From G965237725 sp965237725 (GTDB lineage: Bacteria; Pseudomonadota; Gammaproteobacteria; Arenicellales; Poriferihabitantaceae), in contig OZ250151.1 in NCBI GenBank assembly GCA_965237725.1, positions 1,302,001-1,366,000 on the forward strand: a stretch of 64,000 nucleotides of DNA. The letters run 5' to 3'. How positions within the stretch are numbered: position 1 is the stretch's first letter; the number at the start of each line of letters is the position of its first letter. Below the pieces are notes generated by a model. That model saw only the letters and a list, made by a program, of their open reading frames with translations. It did not search any database and was not told the origin of the DNA. The position numbers and the translations under genes are program-made. Positions 45,820-54,934 of this stretch are shown in pieces.

Positions 45820-46395
45820 ATGGACAAGAATAATCTCAACCGCGAAAACTTAGTCGAATACCTACGGGATATTTTTTTACGTCGAGGTGCAGAGTCATAT
45901 CTCGGTGAATCCGTTACCATGTCCCAGCATATGTTACAGACCGCATACAATGCCGAAAAAGCGGGGGAGCCTGCATGGGTGATTACATCCGCCCTGCTGC
46001 ATGACATTGGTCATTATACCGGCGAATTTCCCGAAGACTATATCGAACAGGGCGTGGACAACCGCCACGAACATACCGGACCTGCCATCCTGGAAAAATT
46101 TTTTGATGCGGAAATTGTTGAGCCGGTGCGCCTCCACGTCCAGGCAAAGCAATATCTTTGTGCTGTCGATCCCGACTATCTTGGCGATTTATCCGATGCT
46201 TCGGTCAAGACTCTGGAACTCCAGGGCGGGCCTTTTAATTCAGATCAGGTTGCAGCGTTCGAGAAAAACCCTCATCTGGAAACCACCATTAAAATTAGAA
46301 AATATGATGATGGTGGAAAAGTTGCTGGGGTGCAGACCCCTGATATCGATCACTACCTGGCAATCGTCCAACAGGTTCTCGATGAATCAGCGTGA
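45820..46395 (+). CDS. HD-domain mixed-valent diiron oxygenase of the PhnZ/TmpB family
   Basis: 191 residues from the ATG at 45820, the family's length; an in-frame TTG at 45748 would add 24. The HD iron ligands are all there: H37 in SQHMLQ, H61-D62 in LLHDIGHY, H83 in RHEHTG, H106 in LHVQAKQYL, and the aspartate in RKYDDGG. Residues I remember as substrate contacts in PhnZ are also kept (Y27, E30, H65, K110). PhnZ cleaves the C-P bond of hydroxylated aminoethylphosphonate; TmpB does the same for the trimethylated form and yields glycine betaine. The partner hydroxylase (PhnY/TmpA) is not beside it. Confidence 0.82.
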   Translation: MDKNNLNRENLVEYLRDIFLRRGAESYLGESVTMSQHMLQTAYNAEKAGEPAWVITSALLHDIGHYTGEFPEDYIEQGVDNRHEHTGPAILEKFFDAEIVEPVRLHVQAKQYLCAVDPDYLGDLSDASVKTLELQGGPFNSDQVAAFEKNPHLETTIKIRKYDDGGKVAGVQTPDIDHYLAIVQQVLDESA

Positions 46396-46486
46396 ATGTT
46401 ATAAAGTAAAAGCCACACGCAGATACCTGGGTAGCAAATGAGGTGAATTGTTATACAGTGCGACCAACTAACCGAAAGGCATCGAA

Positions 46487-47053
46487 TCAGGCTTTGGGTA
46501 GGGTTACCCCTGTCTGCCCCTGATATTTACCCCCACGATCTTTATACGATGTTTCACAGGGTTCGTCAGATTCAAAAAATAATACCTGGGCAATGCCTTC
46601 GTTGGCATAAATTTTCGCCGGCAAAGTTGTGGTATTGGAAAACTCCAGGGTCACATAGCCTTCCCATTCGGGTTCAAACGGTGTGACGTTGACAATAATG
46701 CCGCATCGGGCATAAGTGCTTTTACCCAGACAAACGGTTAAAACATTTCGCGGGATTCTGAAATATTCCACGGTCCGTGCCAGCGCAAATGAATTGGGGG
46801 GAATGATACAAACATCACCAACAAAATCCACAAAACTGTTTTCGTCAAAATTTTTCGGATCTACTATGGCAGAATTGATATTGGTAAAAATCTTGAATTC
46901 ATTGGAACAACGAATGTCGTAACCATAACTCGACGTGCCGTATGAAATAATCCGCCCCTGCTCACTTTCACGAACCTGCCCCGGCTCAAATGGTTCAATC
47001 ATTTTTTCGGTCTCCGCCATATGACGAATCCAGCGGTCGGGTTTAATTGACAT
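46487..47053 (-). CDS. dcd: dCTP deaminase
   Basis: 188 residues. The start SIKPDRWIRHMAE and the motif CLGKSTYARCGIIVNVTPFE, which contains the serine-arginine pair, are diagnostic. Catalytic glutamate is in EPEWEGYVTLEF. The enzyme deaminates dCTP to dUTP for thymidylate synthesis. It is transcribed after mrp, with a 207-base mobile-like repeat in the spacer between them. Confidence 0.96.
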   Translation of the reverse strand: MSIKPDRWIRHMAETEKMIEPFEPGQVRESEQGRIISYGTSSYGYDIRCSNEFKIFTNINSAIVDPKNFDENSFVDFVGDVCIIPPNSFALARTVEYFRIPRNVLTVCLGKSTYARCGIIVNVTPFEPEWEGYVTLEFSNTTTLPAKIYANEGIAQVLFFESDEPCETSYKDRGGKYQGQTGVTLPKA

Positions 47054-47063
47054 ATTTCCGTCC

Positions 47064-47270
47064 TAGGGAGCCTCTAATTAAAACTGGGCAGATCAAGTTG
47101 CCACTTAAATTGGTACTGGGAAAATAATCAAGTTCAAGGCGCGAAACGCACACCCAAGTCCAATAAAACGGGACACGGCTATTGCGAAGTTTTGCAACGC
47201 AGAAATTGCCACGCGATAAATTTGGTTTAAACGCAAATTGACTGTTCATGTTTTAATCAGAGGTTCCTTA
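47064..47270. mobile_element. Miniature inverted-repeat element, copy 2 (207 bases)
   Basis: Ends TAGGGAGCCTCTAATTAAAA and the complement of TAAGGAACCTCTGATTAAAA match copy 1 at 29682-29847. The interior shares AAGGCGCGAAACGCACAC and GAAGTTTTGCAACGCAGAAA with copy 1 but has about 40 extra bases in at least three places. The right terminus supplies the stop codon of mrp (TAA, complement of 47268-47270). It fills the spacer between mrp and dcd and must be transcribed with both. Confidence 0.8.
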
Positions 47271-48341
47271 GTTCTGCTGGATCACAATATTGGGGAATTT
47301 TGAACTGAAATCCTTTTTACGCATGGCCAATCTGGCTGCAGTATTTCGTGCAATGGTTTTGTAGATTTTTGAAATTGCGCCATCAGGATCCGCCACCAGA
47401 GTAGGCCGTCCACTGTCCACGCTTTCACGGATAGACATATCCAGGGGCACATCACCGAGAAATTCTGTATCGTATTGCTCAGCCAGGATTTTTCCGCCGC
47501 CGGAACCAAATATATGTTCTTCATGGCCACAACTTGAGCAGATGTGGGTGCTCATGTTTTCCACTACTCCCAATACCGGAATATCAACTTTTTCAAACAT
47601 CTTGTAAGCCTTACGCGCATCGAGTAATGCAATATCCTGGGGCGTGGTGACGATGACCGAACCGGATACCGGCACTTTCTGGGCCAGGGTTAATTGAATA
47701 TCCCCAGTTCCCGGCGGCATATCGACAATAAGGTAATCCAGATCGTCCCAGCGGGTATCATTCAACAGTTGCTCCAAAGCCTGGGTTACCATCGGTCCGC
47801 GCCAAATCATAGGCGACTCTTCATCGACCAAAAACCCAATGGACATGGCCTGGATTTCATAACTCGACTTGGGCTCCAGGGACTTACCATCTTTGGACTG
47901 GGGTTGTCCGCTTACCCCGAGCATTCTCGGCTGGCTGGGACCGTAAATATCCGCATCCAAGATTCCCACACGTGCACCTTCGGCTGACAGCGCTAAAGCC
48001 AGATTGACCGATAGGGTTGATTTACCAACGCCGCCTTTGCCCGATGCCACGGCGATAATGTTCTTCACGCCTTTTAATGGTTTAACCCCTTCCTGTACGG
48101 AATGAGATACGGTGTTTGACTTAACGGTCACAGCCGCCCCCGACACCGCAGCCTCGACCAGGGCAATCAAATCCGCTTCCCAGCTCTTTGCGGGATATCC
48201 TAGTACCAGATTGATTTCAATTTTATCGCCATCAACTTTGATCTCTTCGACTTCTTTGCTCTCAACCAGATCCTTGCCAGTATGTGGATCGATGATTACT
48301 TTTAGGATATCTTCCACAGCATCCCGATCTAAATTACTCAT
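47268..48341 (-). CDS. mrp: Mrp/ApbC-type Fe-S cluster carrier ATPase
   Basis: 357 residues. An N-terminal MIP18-like domain (about 1-85) is followed by a ParA/Mrp ATPase with Walker A AVASGKGGVGKSTLSVNL, LDADIYGPSQPRM, and DMPPGTGDIQLTLAQ. The bridging cysteines CSSCGHEEHIFG are at about residue 265. It passes Fe-S clusters to target proteins. Its last codons lie against the mobile-like repeat, which provides the stop. It is divergent from metG. Confidence 0.95.
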   Translation of the reverse strand: MSNLDRDAVEDILKVIIDPHTGKDLVESKEVEEIKVDGDKIEINLVLGYPAKSWEADLIALVEAAVSGAAVTVKSNTVSHSVQEGVKPLKGVKNIIAVASGKGGVGKSTLSVNLALALSAEGARVGILDADIYGPSQPRMLGVSGQPQSKDGKSLEPKSSYEIQAMSIGFLVDEESPMIWRGPMVTQALEQLLNDTRWDDLDYLIVDMPPGTGDIQLTLAQKVPVSGSVIVTTPQDIALLDARKAYKMFEKVDIPVLGVVENMSTHICSSCGHEEHIFGSGGGKILAEQYDTEFLGDVPLDMSIRESVDSGRPTLVADPDGAISKIYKTIARNTAARLAMRKKDFSSKFPNIVIQQN

Positions 48342-48571
48342 TTATGGATTACCTTAAATTATTTTGTGTGCAGAAAGCCTGAATAAATCAGACGGAATTC
48401 TGAAACCTGTCTATGTGAGTTCGCTTTATATACAAAAGGAACGCACTTTGCAAAACCATGAACTGCTCGAAATTAGATAGCGTCTAAAGTTAACCGTTCA
48501 AGGGTGTGTTCAAATATAATATTGTATCTTAATAATCCCTCTAAACGACCTAAATAATTCTTCCCGTCTCC

Positions 48572-50629
48572 ATGACTGCACCTATTCGTGATACCAATGC
48601 CAGGAGAAAAATTCTGGTAACCAGCGCTTTGCCCTATGCCAATGGCCAGATTCATCTGGGCCACCTGCTGGAATACATTCAAACCGATATTTGGGCGCGA
48701 TTTCAACGCCTGCGCGGTCATGAATGTTATCTGGTTTGCGCTGATGATGCTCACGGCACACCCATTATGTTAAAGGCAGAGCAGGAAGGCATCACCCCCC
48801 AGGAATTAATTGATCGGGTCGGCATTGAGCACAAGCGGGATTTTGATGCATTCCTGATTTCATTTGATAATTACTACAGCACTCATTCCCCGGAGAACAA
48901 ATATTTTTCCGAGTTGATTTATAACCGCCTGAATGAAAAGGGTCATATAACCCGACGAACTATCAAACAGTTATTCGACCCTGAAAAGAAAATGTTTCTG
49001 CCAGATCGTTTTGTCAAAGGCACCTGCCCGAAATGCAAATCTGAAGATCAATATGGTGATAACTGTGAAGTCTGCGGGACTACTTACGCCCCTACCGACT
49101 TGATTGACCCCAAATCCGCAGTTTCCGGCGCGACTCCCGTGGAACGCGAATCCGAACAGTTGTTTTTCAAGCTCGGTGACTTCAAAGATTTTCTTATGGA
49201 ATGGCTTGATCAGGGTCACACTCAGAAAGAAATTGCCAACAAACAAAAAGAATTGTTTGCGGAAAGTTTGTTTGAATGGGATATCTCCAGAAATGCCCCT
49301 TACTGGGGTTTCGAGATTCCCGGAGAAAAAGACAAGTATTTTTATGTGTGGCTGGATGCGCCCATCGGCTATCTTGCCAGCTTCAAGAACCTTTGTGATC
49401 GCGAAAATCTGGACTTCGATGAATATTTTAAGGTCGGTAGCACATGTGAGCTATACCATTTCATCGGTAAAGACATTGCGCGATTTCATACCATGTTCTG
49501 GCCCGCCGAGATGTTTGGCGCTGATTTTCGCACTCCCGATGGTGTCTGGGCTCACGGATTTTTGACCGTGAATGGGCAAAAAATGTCCAAGTCGCGAGGC
49601 ACGTTTATCATGGCCAACACCTATTTAAACCATCTCAACCCCGAATACCTGCGTTACTACTTTGCCGGTAAGCTGGATAATTCCATCGATGATCTTGATC
49701 TGAACCTGGAAGACTTTCAGACCCGGGTTAATTCTGATCTGGTCGGCAAGCTGGTTAATATCGCCAGTCGGTGCGCCGGTTTTATCGCCAAAACTTTTGA
49801 TGGCAAGTTAAGTCAGTCACTGCCCGATCCGAAAATGTATGACGGTTTTGTGGCCGCCGGGACAAGTATTGCTGAAGCCTACGAATCCCGTCGATACAGC
49901 AAGGTTATTCGTGAGGTAATGGCATTGGCTGACAAAGCCAATCAATACATCGACGGAGAAAAGCCCTGGGTTTTGGTTAAGTCAGATGATACCCGACCTC
50001 AGGTTCAGGATATCTGTACTCAGGGGATTAACCTGTTTCGTTTGCTGATGATTTATTTGAAACCGGTTCTACCCCAAACCGCACTAAGCACAGAACAGTT
50101 TTTAAACATCCCGGAACTGAGCTGGGCAGATGGATCGAGCCCGTTAGTGGATCACACCATTAATAAATTTAAACCTTTATTGACTCGAGTCGAAGACGCG
50201 AAAATTCAAAAAATGATAGACGAAACCAAAATCGATCAGGCTGAAGATCAGACCGACAAGCAAACCAGCGCCAAAGGTTTACTGGCGGAGGACCCCATTG
50301 CGGAGCAAATCAACATCGATGACTTTGCAAAGCTTGATTTAAGAATCGCAAAAATTGTTGAAGCCAAAGATGTTCCCGATGCAGATAAACTGCTTCAGCT
50401 CACCCTGGATCTTGGCGGCGAAACCCGCAATGTTTTTGCAGGGATAAAGTCTGCCTACAAGCCTGAAGATCTTAATGGCCGTCTTACAGTAGTGGTGGCC
50501 AATCTGGCGCCGAGAAAAATGAAATTTGGTGTGTCCGAAGGCATGGTGTTGTGTGCAGGCCCTGGTGGCAACGAGCTGTATTTGCTCGATCCCGACGATG
50601 GCGCGCTCCCTGGGATGCGGGTAAATTGA
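48572..50629 (+). CDS. metG: Methionyl-tRNA synthetase
   Basis: 685 residues. HIGH motif appears as QIHLGHLLEY, the KMSKS motif as GQKMSKSRG, the zinc-binding CPKCKSEDQYGDNCEVC, and a C-terminal tRNA-binding domain begins DFAKLDLRIAKIVEAKDVPD. Full length for the long form. It charges methionine to tRNA. It is divergent from mrp with a 230-base gap between. Confidence 0.97.
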   Translation: MTAPIRDTNARRKILVTSALPYANGQIHLGHLLEYIQTDIWARFQRLRGHECYLVCADDAHGTPIMLKAEQEGITPQELIDRVGIEHKRDFDAFLISFDNYYSTHSPENKYFSELIYNRLNEKGHITRRTIKQLFDPEKKMFLPDRFVKGTCPKCKSEDQYGDNCEVCGTTYAPTDLIDPKSAVSGATPVERESEQLFFKLGDFKDFLMEWLDQGHTQKEIANKQKELFAESLFEWDISRNAPYWGFEIPGEKDKYFYVWLDAPIGYLASFKNLCDRENLDFDEYFKVGSTCELYHFIGKDIARFHTMFWPAEMFGADFRTPDGVWAHGFLTVNGQKMSKSRGTFIMANTYLNHLNPEYLRYYFAGKLDNSIDDLDLNLEDFQTRVNSDLVGKLVNIASRCAGFIAKTFDGKLSQSLPDPKMYDGFVAAGTSIAEAYESRRYSKVIREVMALADKANQYIDGEKPWVLVKSDDTRPQVQDICTQGINLFRLLMIYLKPVLPQTALSTEQFLNIPELSWADGSSPLVDHTINKFKPLLTRVEDAKIQKMIDETKIDQAEDQTDKQTSAKGLLAEDPIAEQINIDDFAKLDLRIAKIVEAKDVPDADKLLQLTLDLGGETRNVFAGIKSAYKPEDLNGRLTVVVANLAPRKMKFGVSEGMVLCAGPGGNELYLLDPDDGALPGMRVN

Positions 50630-50729
50630 TTCAGATTATATTTGGATAATTCAGACCCCGCTCAGGGTAATTCTCAAACTTTTCTTATAAAATGTTTACG
50701 GCCGAAATCGGATCTCACTCGATAGTGGT

Positions 50730-51374
50730 TCACATATCCAACGCTGATAATGTTCTTGAGAATTTCAATCTTTGCTCATAATTGTGGTATCCGGTTATAT
50801 GATAGATAAAAACATATGGGTCGGAAATATCGTTCTTGGTAAATTGCGAACCGACCCAGTTATAGCGTTGGTCTAGAGGCTGATATTGCAATGAACCCGC
50901 TCTAATAGTTTGATTTTGCAACACTTGGTCATCAAAGTGTCTGTTCTGTTTGCCGTAAAATTCTTCAAATCCCTCAAAAAATGAAATTTGCGGTTGAGAA
51001 ACCACCAATACCCCTGTATTTACTATTTTGTCTGGAAGTGCTTTTTTTCCCAACAGCCCCCCGTCCTCGACCGCACCCAGGCAGTCCACGGAACAGGCAT
51101 CAAAGATATTCGGACAGCCAACGTCTACATAGCAGCTGTCGTCCAACAGTAGCACTTTGTCGTATTGGCTGAGCGCTTCTCTCAGGTAGAACAATTTGAG
51201 GAAACGAAGACTCACGTTAATCGGACTTCTTTGGATAGAGCCAAGCCAATCTCGATACAAAGAACTGGGTTCGCAGAACCTGTGCAGAACGAGGTCCGCA
51301 CCTATTCGATTTGCATACATCTCGATGCTGGACAACCACAAAGGAAACCAGGGACGATCCCCAACACGCACCAC
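50730..51374 (-). CDS. Glycosyltransferase-like protein
   Basis: 214 residues. YDKVLLLDDSCYVD looks like the sugar-nucleotide and metal-binding segment of GT-A enzymes (family 8-like). IVNTGVLVVSQPQ and FDDQVLQNQ are also common in this fold. The start is GTG at 51374; the frame is open only ten codons further upstream, to a TAG at 51405-51407, with no ATG, although the peptide KPQGLIVVRVGD looks genuine. The 5' end may therefore be shortened. A repeat hairpin lies 60 bases upstream. Acceptor unknown. Confidence 0.55.
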   Translation of the reverse strand: MVRVGDRPWFPLWLSSIEMYANRIGADLVLHRFCEPSSLYRDWLGSIQRSPINVSLRFLKLFYLREALSQYDKVLLLDDSCYVDVGCPNIFDACSVDCLGAVEDGGLLGKKALPDKIVNTGVLVVSQPQISFFEGFEEFYGKQNRHFDDQVLQNQTIRAGSLQYQPLDQRYNWVGSQFTKNDISDPYVFIYHITGYHNYEQRLKFSRTLSALDM

Positions 51375-51434
51375 GATGAGCCCCTGGGGTTTTCTATGCG
51401 TCGGCTAATTCTTAAGCATCTAGTTGAACATTTA

Positions 51435-51506
51435 GGGACAGGCCACAATTAATCGGCATTGAATATTTTCACAGTCCGAAATGTACTATTAATTGTGGTC
51501 TGTCCC
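51435..51506. repeat. REP-like hairpin with GGGACAGGCCACAATTAAT arms
   Basis: GGGACAGGCCACAATTAAT (51435-51453) and ATTAATTGTGGTCTGTCCC (51488-51506) pair over 19 bases with one wobble, around a 34-base loop. The core GTGGTCTGTCCC is one I associate with repeats mobilised by REP-associated (Y1 tyrosine) transposases. No such transposase is in the window. Confidence 0.75.
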
Positions 51507-51589
51507 TGATTATTCTTGGTCAAATGCAACCAACAGCGTAACGATTTTCTAAGATCAAATCCAAGTTACTAAAGTTACCTTGCTGTTTG

Positions 51590-52054
51590 TTACAGAAAGG
51601 CATCGCATGACACACTTGCGTTTTCCTCGTAAATTTCTGTTATGAAGTGAGTAGTGTAGCGTTCGATACTATCTATCCCATCGAAAAGTCGATTGCACAT
51701 ATCTTGATATTCGGCCATATCTCGAAAGTTCCCAATAAGAATGACATCAGATTCGCCAGTAACCCCGTACGCGGAGATTATTGCGGGTTCCTTTCTGATT
51801 TTAGCGGCGAATCTTAGTCGTTTGGGTTGCGGATGGTCCTTTGTCGTGATGGTGATGATTGCTTTCAAGCTGCGTCCAAGCTTTGCGGCATCGGCAATAT
51901 AGATGACCTTTTTAAGGACCCCTCGTTTTTTTAGGCGGCCGACACGTCGAAGGCATGTTGAAGCGGTAGAACTAATACGATCTGCTAATTCCGAGTTAGT
52001 GAGATCTCCTTCGCGCTGAAGGATTTCTACGATTTTAATGTCCAGCTTGTCCAT
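51590..52054 (-). CDS. Lrp/AsnC-family transcription regulator
   Basis: 154 residues: an N-terminal helix-turn-helix (LDIKIVEILQREGDLTNSELADRISSTAS, counted residues 3-32) and a C-terminal RAM ligand-binding domain with YGVTGESDVILIGNF. Such regulators sense amino acids. It is divergent from the DMT transporter with about 50-100 bases between, so it likely controls that gene. A REP-like hairpin stands behind its 3' end. Confidence 0.9.
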   Translation of the reverse strand: MDKLDIKIVEILQREGDLTNSELADRISSTASTCLRRVGRLKKRGVLKKVIYIADAAKLGRSLKAIITITTKDHPQPKRLRFAAKIRKEPAIISAYGVTGESDVILIGNFRDMAEYQDMCNRLFDGIDSIERYTTHFITEIYEENASVSCDAFL

Positions 52055-52154
52055 ATTTAAATAAAATGGAGATATTCGCCATAACTATGGTGTTATTGAC
52101 CATGTATTGCAACTATTCTTTGTAGTATTAGTTCTCTTATTCAGAGAAAAATTC

Positions 52155-53090
52155 GTGAAGAGGACCAACATAGGGGTAGTTTACTGCACATCTTTTATCG
52201 TTCTTGAGGCATTTCAAGCGGTCTACCTTGGGTCGGTATTCCAAAATATTAACTCATTTTTAATAGGCGCTTGGGTTTTCGGAATCTCGGCCTTTGGGGC
52301 GGTTGGGGTTATTGCAATTCTTCGACCAATAGAATTAAAGATATCGCTACGGTGCGTAAGACTAGTTGTTGCACTAAATCTTCTTACTGCTTTGACATGG
52401 ATCACCTATTTTATTGCAGTACAGATTATTGAGCCTGCTATAGTATTTACGCTTTTCTCCGGGATGGTTCATTTAGGAACAGTATCTGCATCGATCTTTG
52501 GTGCTAAAAACACCATAAACCTGAGAGGTGACATTTCTCATATCGGTAATACTCTGATACTCGTTTCGATTTTGGCCTTATCCGTAACCACTATTATGGG
52601 ATTATCAGGGTTTGTCAGGGGTGGGCTGAACGTAGCAGTACTCGGCATCGTATTATCGGGTGTATCGGGCAGCTGCATGGCGGCTGTTATTTGGTTTAGT
52701 GCTCGCCTCAATACTCAAGGCGTCGGTCCGCTTGCACAATTTGGCCTGCGCTTTATTCTCTATACGATCCTAACTGTGGTCGCATACCTTTTGGGTATCG
52801 ATGATAAGGGCATTGAAATACCCGCTCTCGAAATTGCTAGGGTTGTGGTGATTGGCCTTGCTGTGATTGCTTTTCCACTCTATCTAATTCAAAAGGCTGT
52901 ACCACTCCTGCCGGTTACTTCTATCGCTGCTATGACAAGTCTTGGCCCAGCGATGGTATTCGCTATGCAACTTTTTGAGGGAAGAGTGGGCTACTCCGTT
53001 TCCACTCTACTGGGGTTGTCGGCCTATGTATTCGGAGCAGCACTAGCCACCTGGGTTACGATCCATCAAAACGAAACGGTTGGACATTAA
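52155..53090 (+). CDS. DMT-superfamily (EamA-like) transporter
   Basis: 311 residues from the GTG at 52155, where the sequence MKRTNIGVVYC leads straight into the first helix; a TTG at 52107 would add 16 hydrophobic residues. About ten helices in two halves. The final helices (SIAAMTSLGPAMVFAMQLFEGR) fit EamA-type transporters. Divergent from an Lrp-family regulator, so an amino-acid-like substrate is likely. The family call is weaker than for the EamA gene at 37564. Confidence 0.65.
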   Translation: MKRTNIGVVYCTSFIVLEAFQAVYLGSVFQNINSFLIGAWVFGISAFGAVGVIAILRPIELKISLRCVRLVVALNLLTALTWITYFIAVQIIEPAIVFTLFSGMVHLGTVSASIFGAKNTINLRGDISHIGNTLILVSILALSVTTIMGLSGFVRGGLNVAVLGIVLSGVSGSCMAAVIWFSARLNTQGVGPLAQFGLRFILYTILTVVAYLLGIDDKGIEIPALEIARVVVIGLAVIAFPLYLIQKAVPLLPVTSIAAMTSLGPAMVFAMQLFEGRVGYSVSTLLGLSAYVFGAALATWVTIHQNETVGH

Positions 53091-53149
53091 GAGCAGCTGA
53101 TCTTCCAAAAGAATTATCTTCAACAAGTGTGGACAAAAACTGATAAAAA

Positions 53150-54334
53150 ATGAACCATAACTACAAAGCATACCCAATAGTATTTACCGTTGTATTTACT
53201 GCATTTGTTACATTTACGTATGGAACCGGTCGGTATGCATTCGGGCTATATATTCCTCAAATAGAAGAAACCTTCAACATAAGCATATTCAGCCTTGGAT
53301 TAATTGCAAGCGGAGCTACGATAGCATTTGTTGTGATTACGCTAATATCATCTATTATTGCTCAGCAGGTACGGGCTATTTGGATGATCTGCATAAGCGG
53401 CCTAGTTACCAGTGTGGGTATCTTTCTAGTTTATATTTCGACCACACCGGTTATGCTTGTCATAGGGCTAATATTGGCGTCAGCATGTGTTGGGGTTGCG
53501 CCGCCTAGCGAATACAAGATAATCGATGCGTATCTTAGTCCTAAATGGCAAAACCGGGCAATTGCTTCCCTTAATTGCGGAGGCACTATCGGGATATTGG
53601 CGGTAGGCGCCCTATCCTACGCTATTCCAGGCAATTGGCAGCAAACGTGGCTCGTATTTTCTGGTTGTGCTTTAGTCGTGACGGTACTTGCCGTCTTTAT
53701 ATTACCTACAGAAAAATATGTTAAAGAAAAAGTTGAAAAACCACCTAAATTTTCAATTAAATCAATATATCGACCAGGTGTAATCAACCTGCTCATACTG
53801 TGTTTGTCGTATGGAGTTCTATTAGGATGCTACTATACCTATTCAGCAAAACTGTTGTCTCAACATGGTGGATATACTTCAGAATTTCAAGAATGGTTCT
53901 GGATATTAGTAGGCGCCTCAGGCCTAATTACAGTATTTACAGGAGATTTAATTAACAAAAAAGGGATCAAATACACACTTGTGTTGGCACATGCCTTGAA
54001 CGCCTGTTCATGTGCATTGATAGTGTTTTTGATCAATACAGAATACGCAGTGAATCTTGCTGCCATTACATTTGGGATTGGATCGATGATCCCAGGAAGT
54101 GCACTCTTAATTTGGAGTATACGATTGTTCAAACCCTATCCATCTATCGCTTTTGGTGTAATGTTCGCCTTCATGTCAATTGGGCAAGCCGTTGGGTCGG
54201 CATTTGGGGGCTTTATCAGCGATATAGCTGGCTTAAGTACAGCTTTTTTGGTATCGGCCGTACTGATTCTCTTTTCCTTACTTTTTATACCGAAGGACAC
54301 TGTTTCTTTTGTCGGCTTTGGTGGAAAGATTTAA
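53150..54334 (+). CDS. Major facilitator (YbfB/YjiJ-like) transporter
   Basis: 394 residues with 12 helices. The start AFVTFTYGTGRYAFGLYIPQI, with the GxGRYAFG pattern, and ASACVGVAPPSEYKIIDAYL fit the YbfB/YjiJ branch. Codon use is more AT-rich than in the central genes. It follows the DMT transporter by 59 bases and may share its control. The substrate is unknown. Confidence 0.8.
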   Translation: MNHNYKAYPIVFTVVFTAFVTFTYGTGRYAFGLYIPQIEETFNISIFSLGLIASGATIAFVVITLISSIIAQQVRAIWMICISGLVTSVGIFLVYISTTPVMLVIGLILASACVGVAPPSEYKIIDAYLSPKWQNRAIASLNCGGTIGILAVGALSYAIPGNWQQTWLVFSGCALVVTVLAVFILPTEKYVKEKVEKPPKFSIKSIYRPGVINLLILCLSYGVLLGCYYTYSAKLLSQHGGYTSEFQEWFWILVGASGLITVFTGDLINKKGIKYTLVLAHALNACSCALIVFLINTEYAVNLAAITFGIGSMIPGSALLIWSIRLFKPYPSIAFGVMFAFMSIGQAVGSAFGGFISDIAGLSTAFLVSAVLILFSLLFIPKDTVSFVGFGGKI

Positions 54335-54586
54335 CAACTACGTGGCCGTATTAATAATCAGTTCAAGTGTACTTTAAAAAACCAAAATACCTAACGGATG
54401 TCCGCTGTGAGTGGTGAGTTCAATCGGTCAACGGCAGCTCAGTGTATTTTTTGCCAGATCGAAAATTAAAGCCGATCTGTCTCAAAGTTGCCCTGAAGAG
54501 CCATTTTGAAAAATTATCCAATAGGCTCCAGCCAGCCTTAGCCGACATTTTTGCGCTGAACGTTGACATTTGTAGCGTACCTATTG

Positions 54587-54892
54587 TCAGGACTGGTGGA
54601 ACACCTCGTAGAGTTGAGAGGTGGGTTCCTTTTCCAACAGGAAGCTATCGTCCTCGGGGTAGTATTTTGCAATTGTCGGATCGGGGCCAGCGAACGCTTT
54701 TACTGCGTCCATGGAATCCCAATGCGTTACAAGAAGAAAATGTGCTGCTTCCTGATCAATTTTTCGTAAGAAATAGCATGCCAAGTTTCCTTCGACGGAT
54801 GCGTAGTCAGGCGCAGCTCTTTCTTGCATAAATTGGCTGTAGGTTTCAAAATTTTCCTTTGTCGTTCGACCATGCCACAAACGTATTATCAT
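54587..54892 (-). CDS. Antibiotic biosynthesis monooxygenase (ABM)-like protein
   Basis: 101 residues. A ferredoxin-like small fold: MIIRLWHGRTTKENFETYSQ, then LRKIDQEAAHFLLVTHWDS and the tail YYPEDDSFLLEKEP. Members are small oxygenases or quinol-acting enzymes, some involved in stress. It is encoded after a CGNR-type regulator in the same direction, 42 bases apart. Confidence 0.75.
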   Translation of the reverse strand: MIIRLWHGRTTKENFETYSQFMQERAAPDYASVEGNLACYFLRKIDQEAAHFLLVTHWDSMDAVKAFAGPDPTIAKYYPEDDSFLLEKEPTSQLYEVFHQS

Positions 54893-54934
54893 AATATTCT
54901 CCGTTAGATTTCAGAACGCAATTATAAAATTTAC

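Noticed and set aside
54335..54586. A coding region between the MFS and ABM-like genes
   Set aside because: Only short frames that run into the opposite-strand gene; no family features and no ribosome-binding site.
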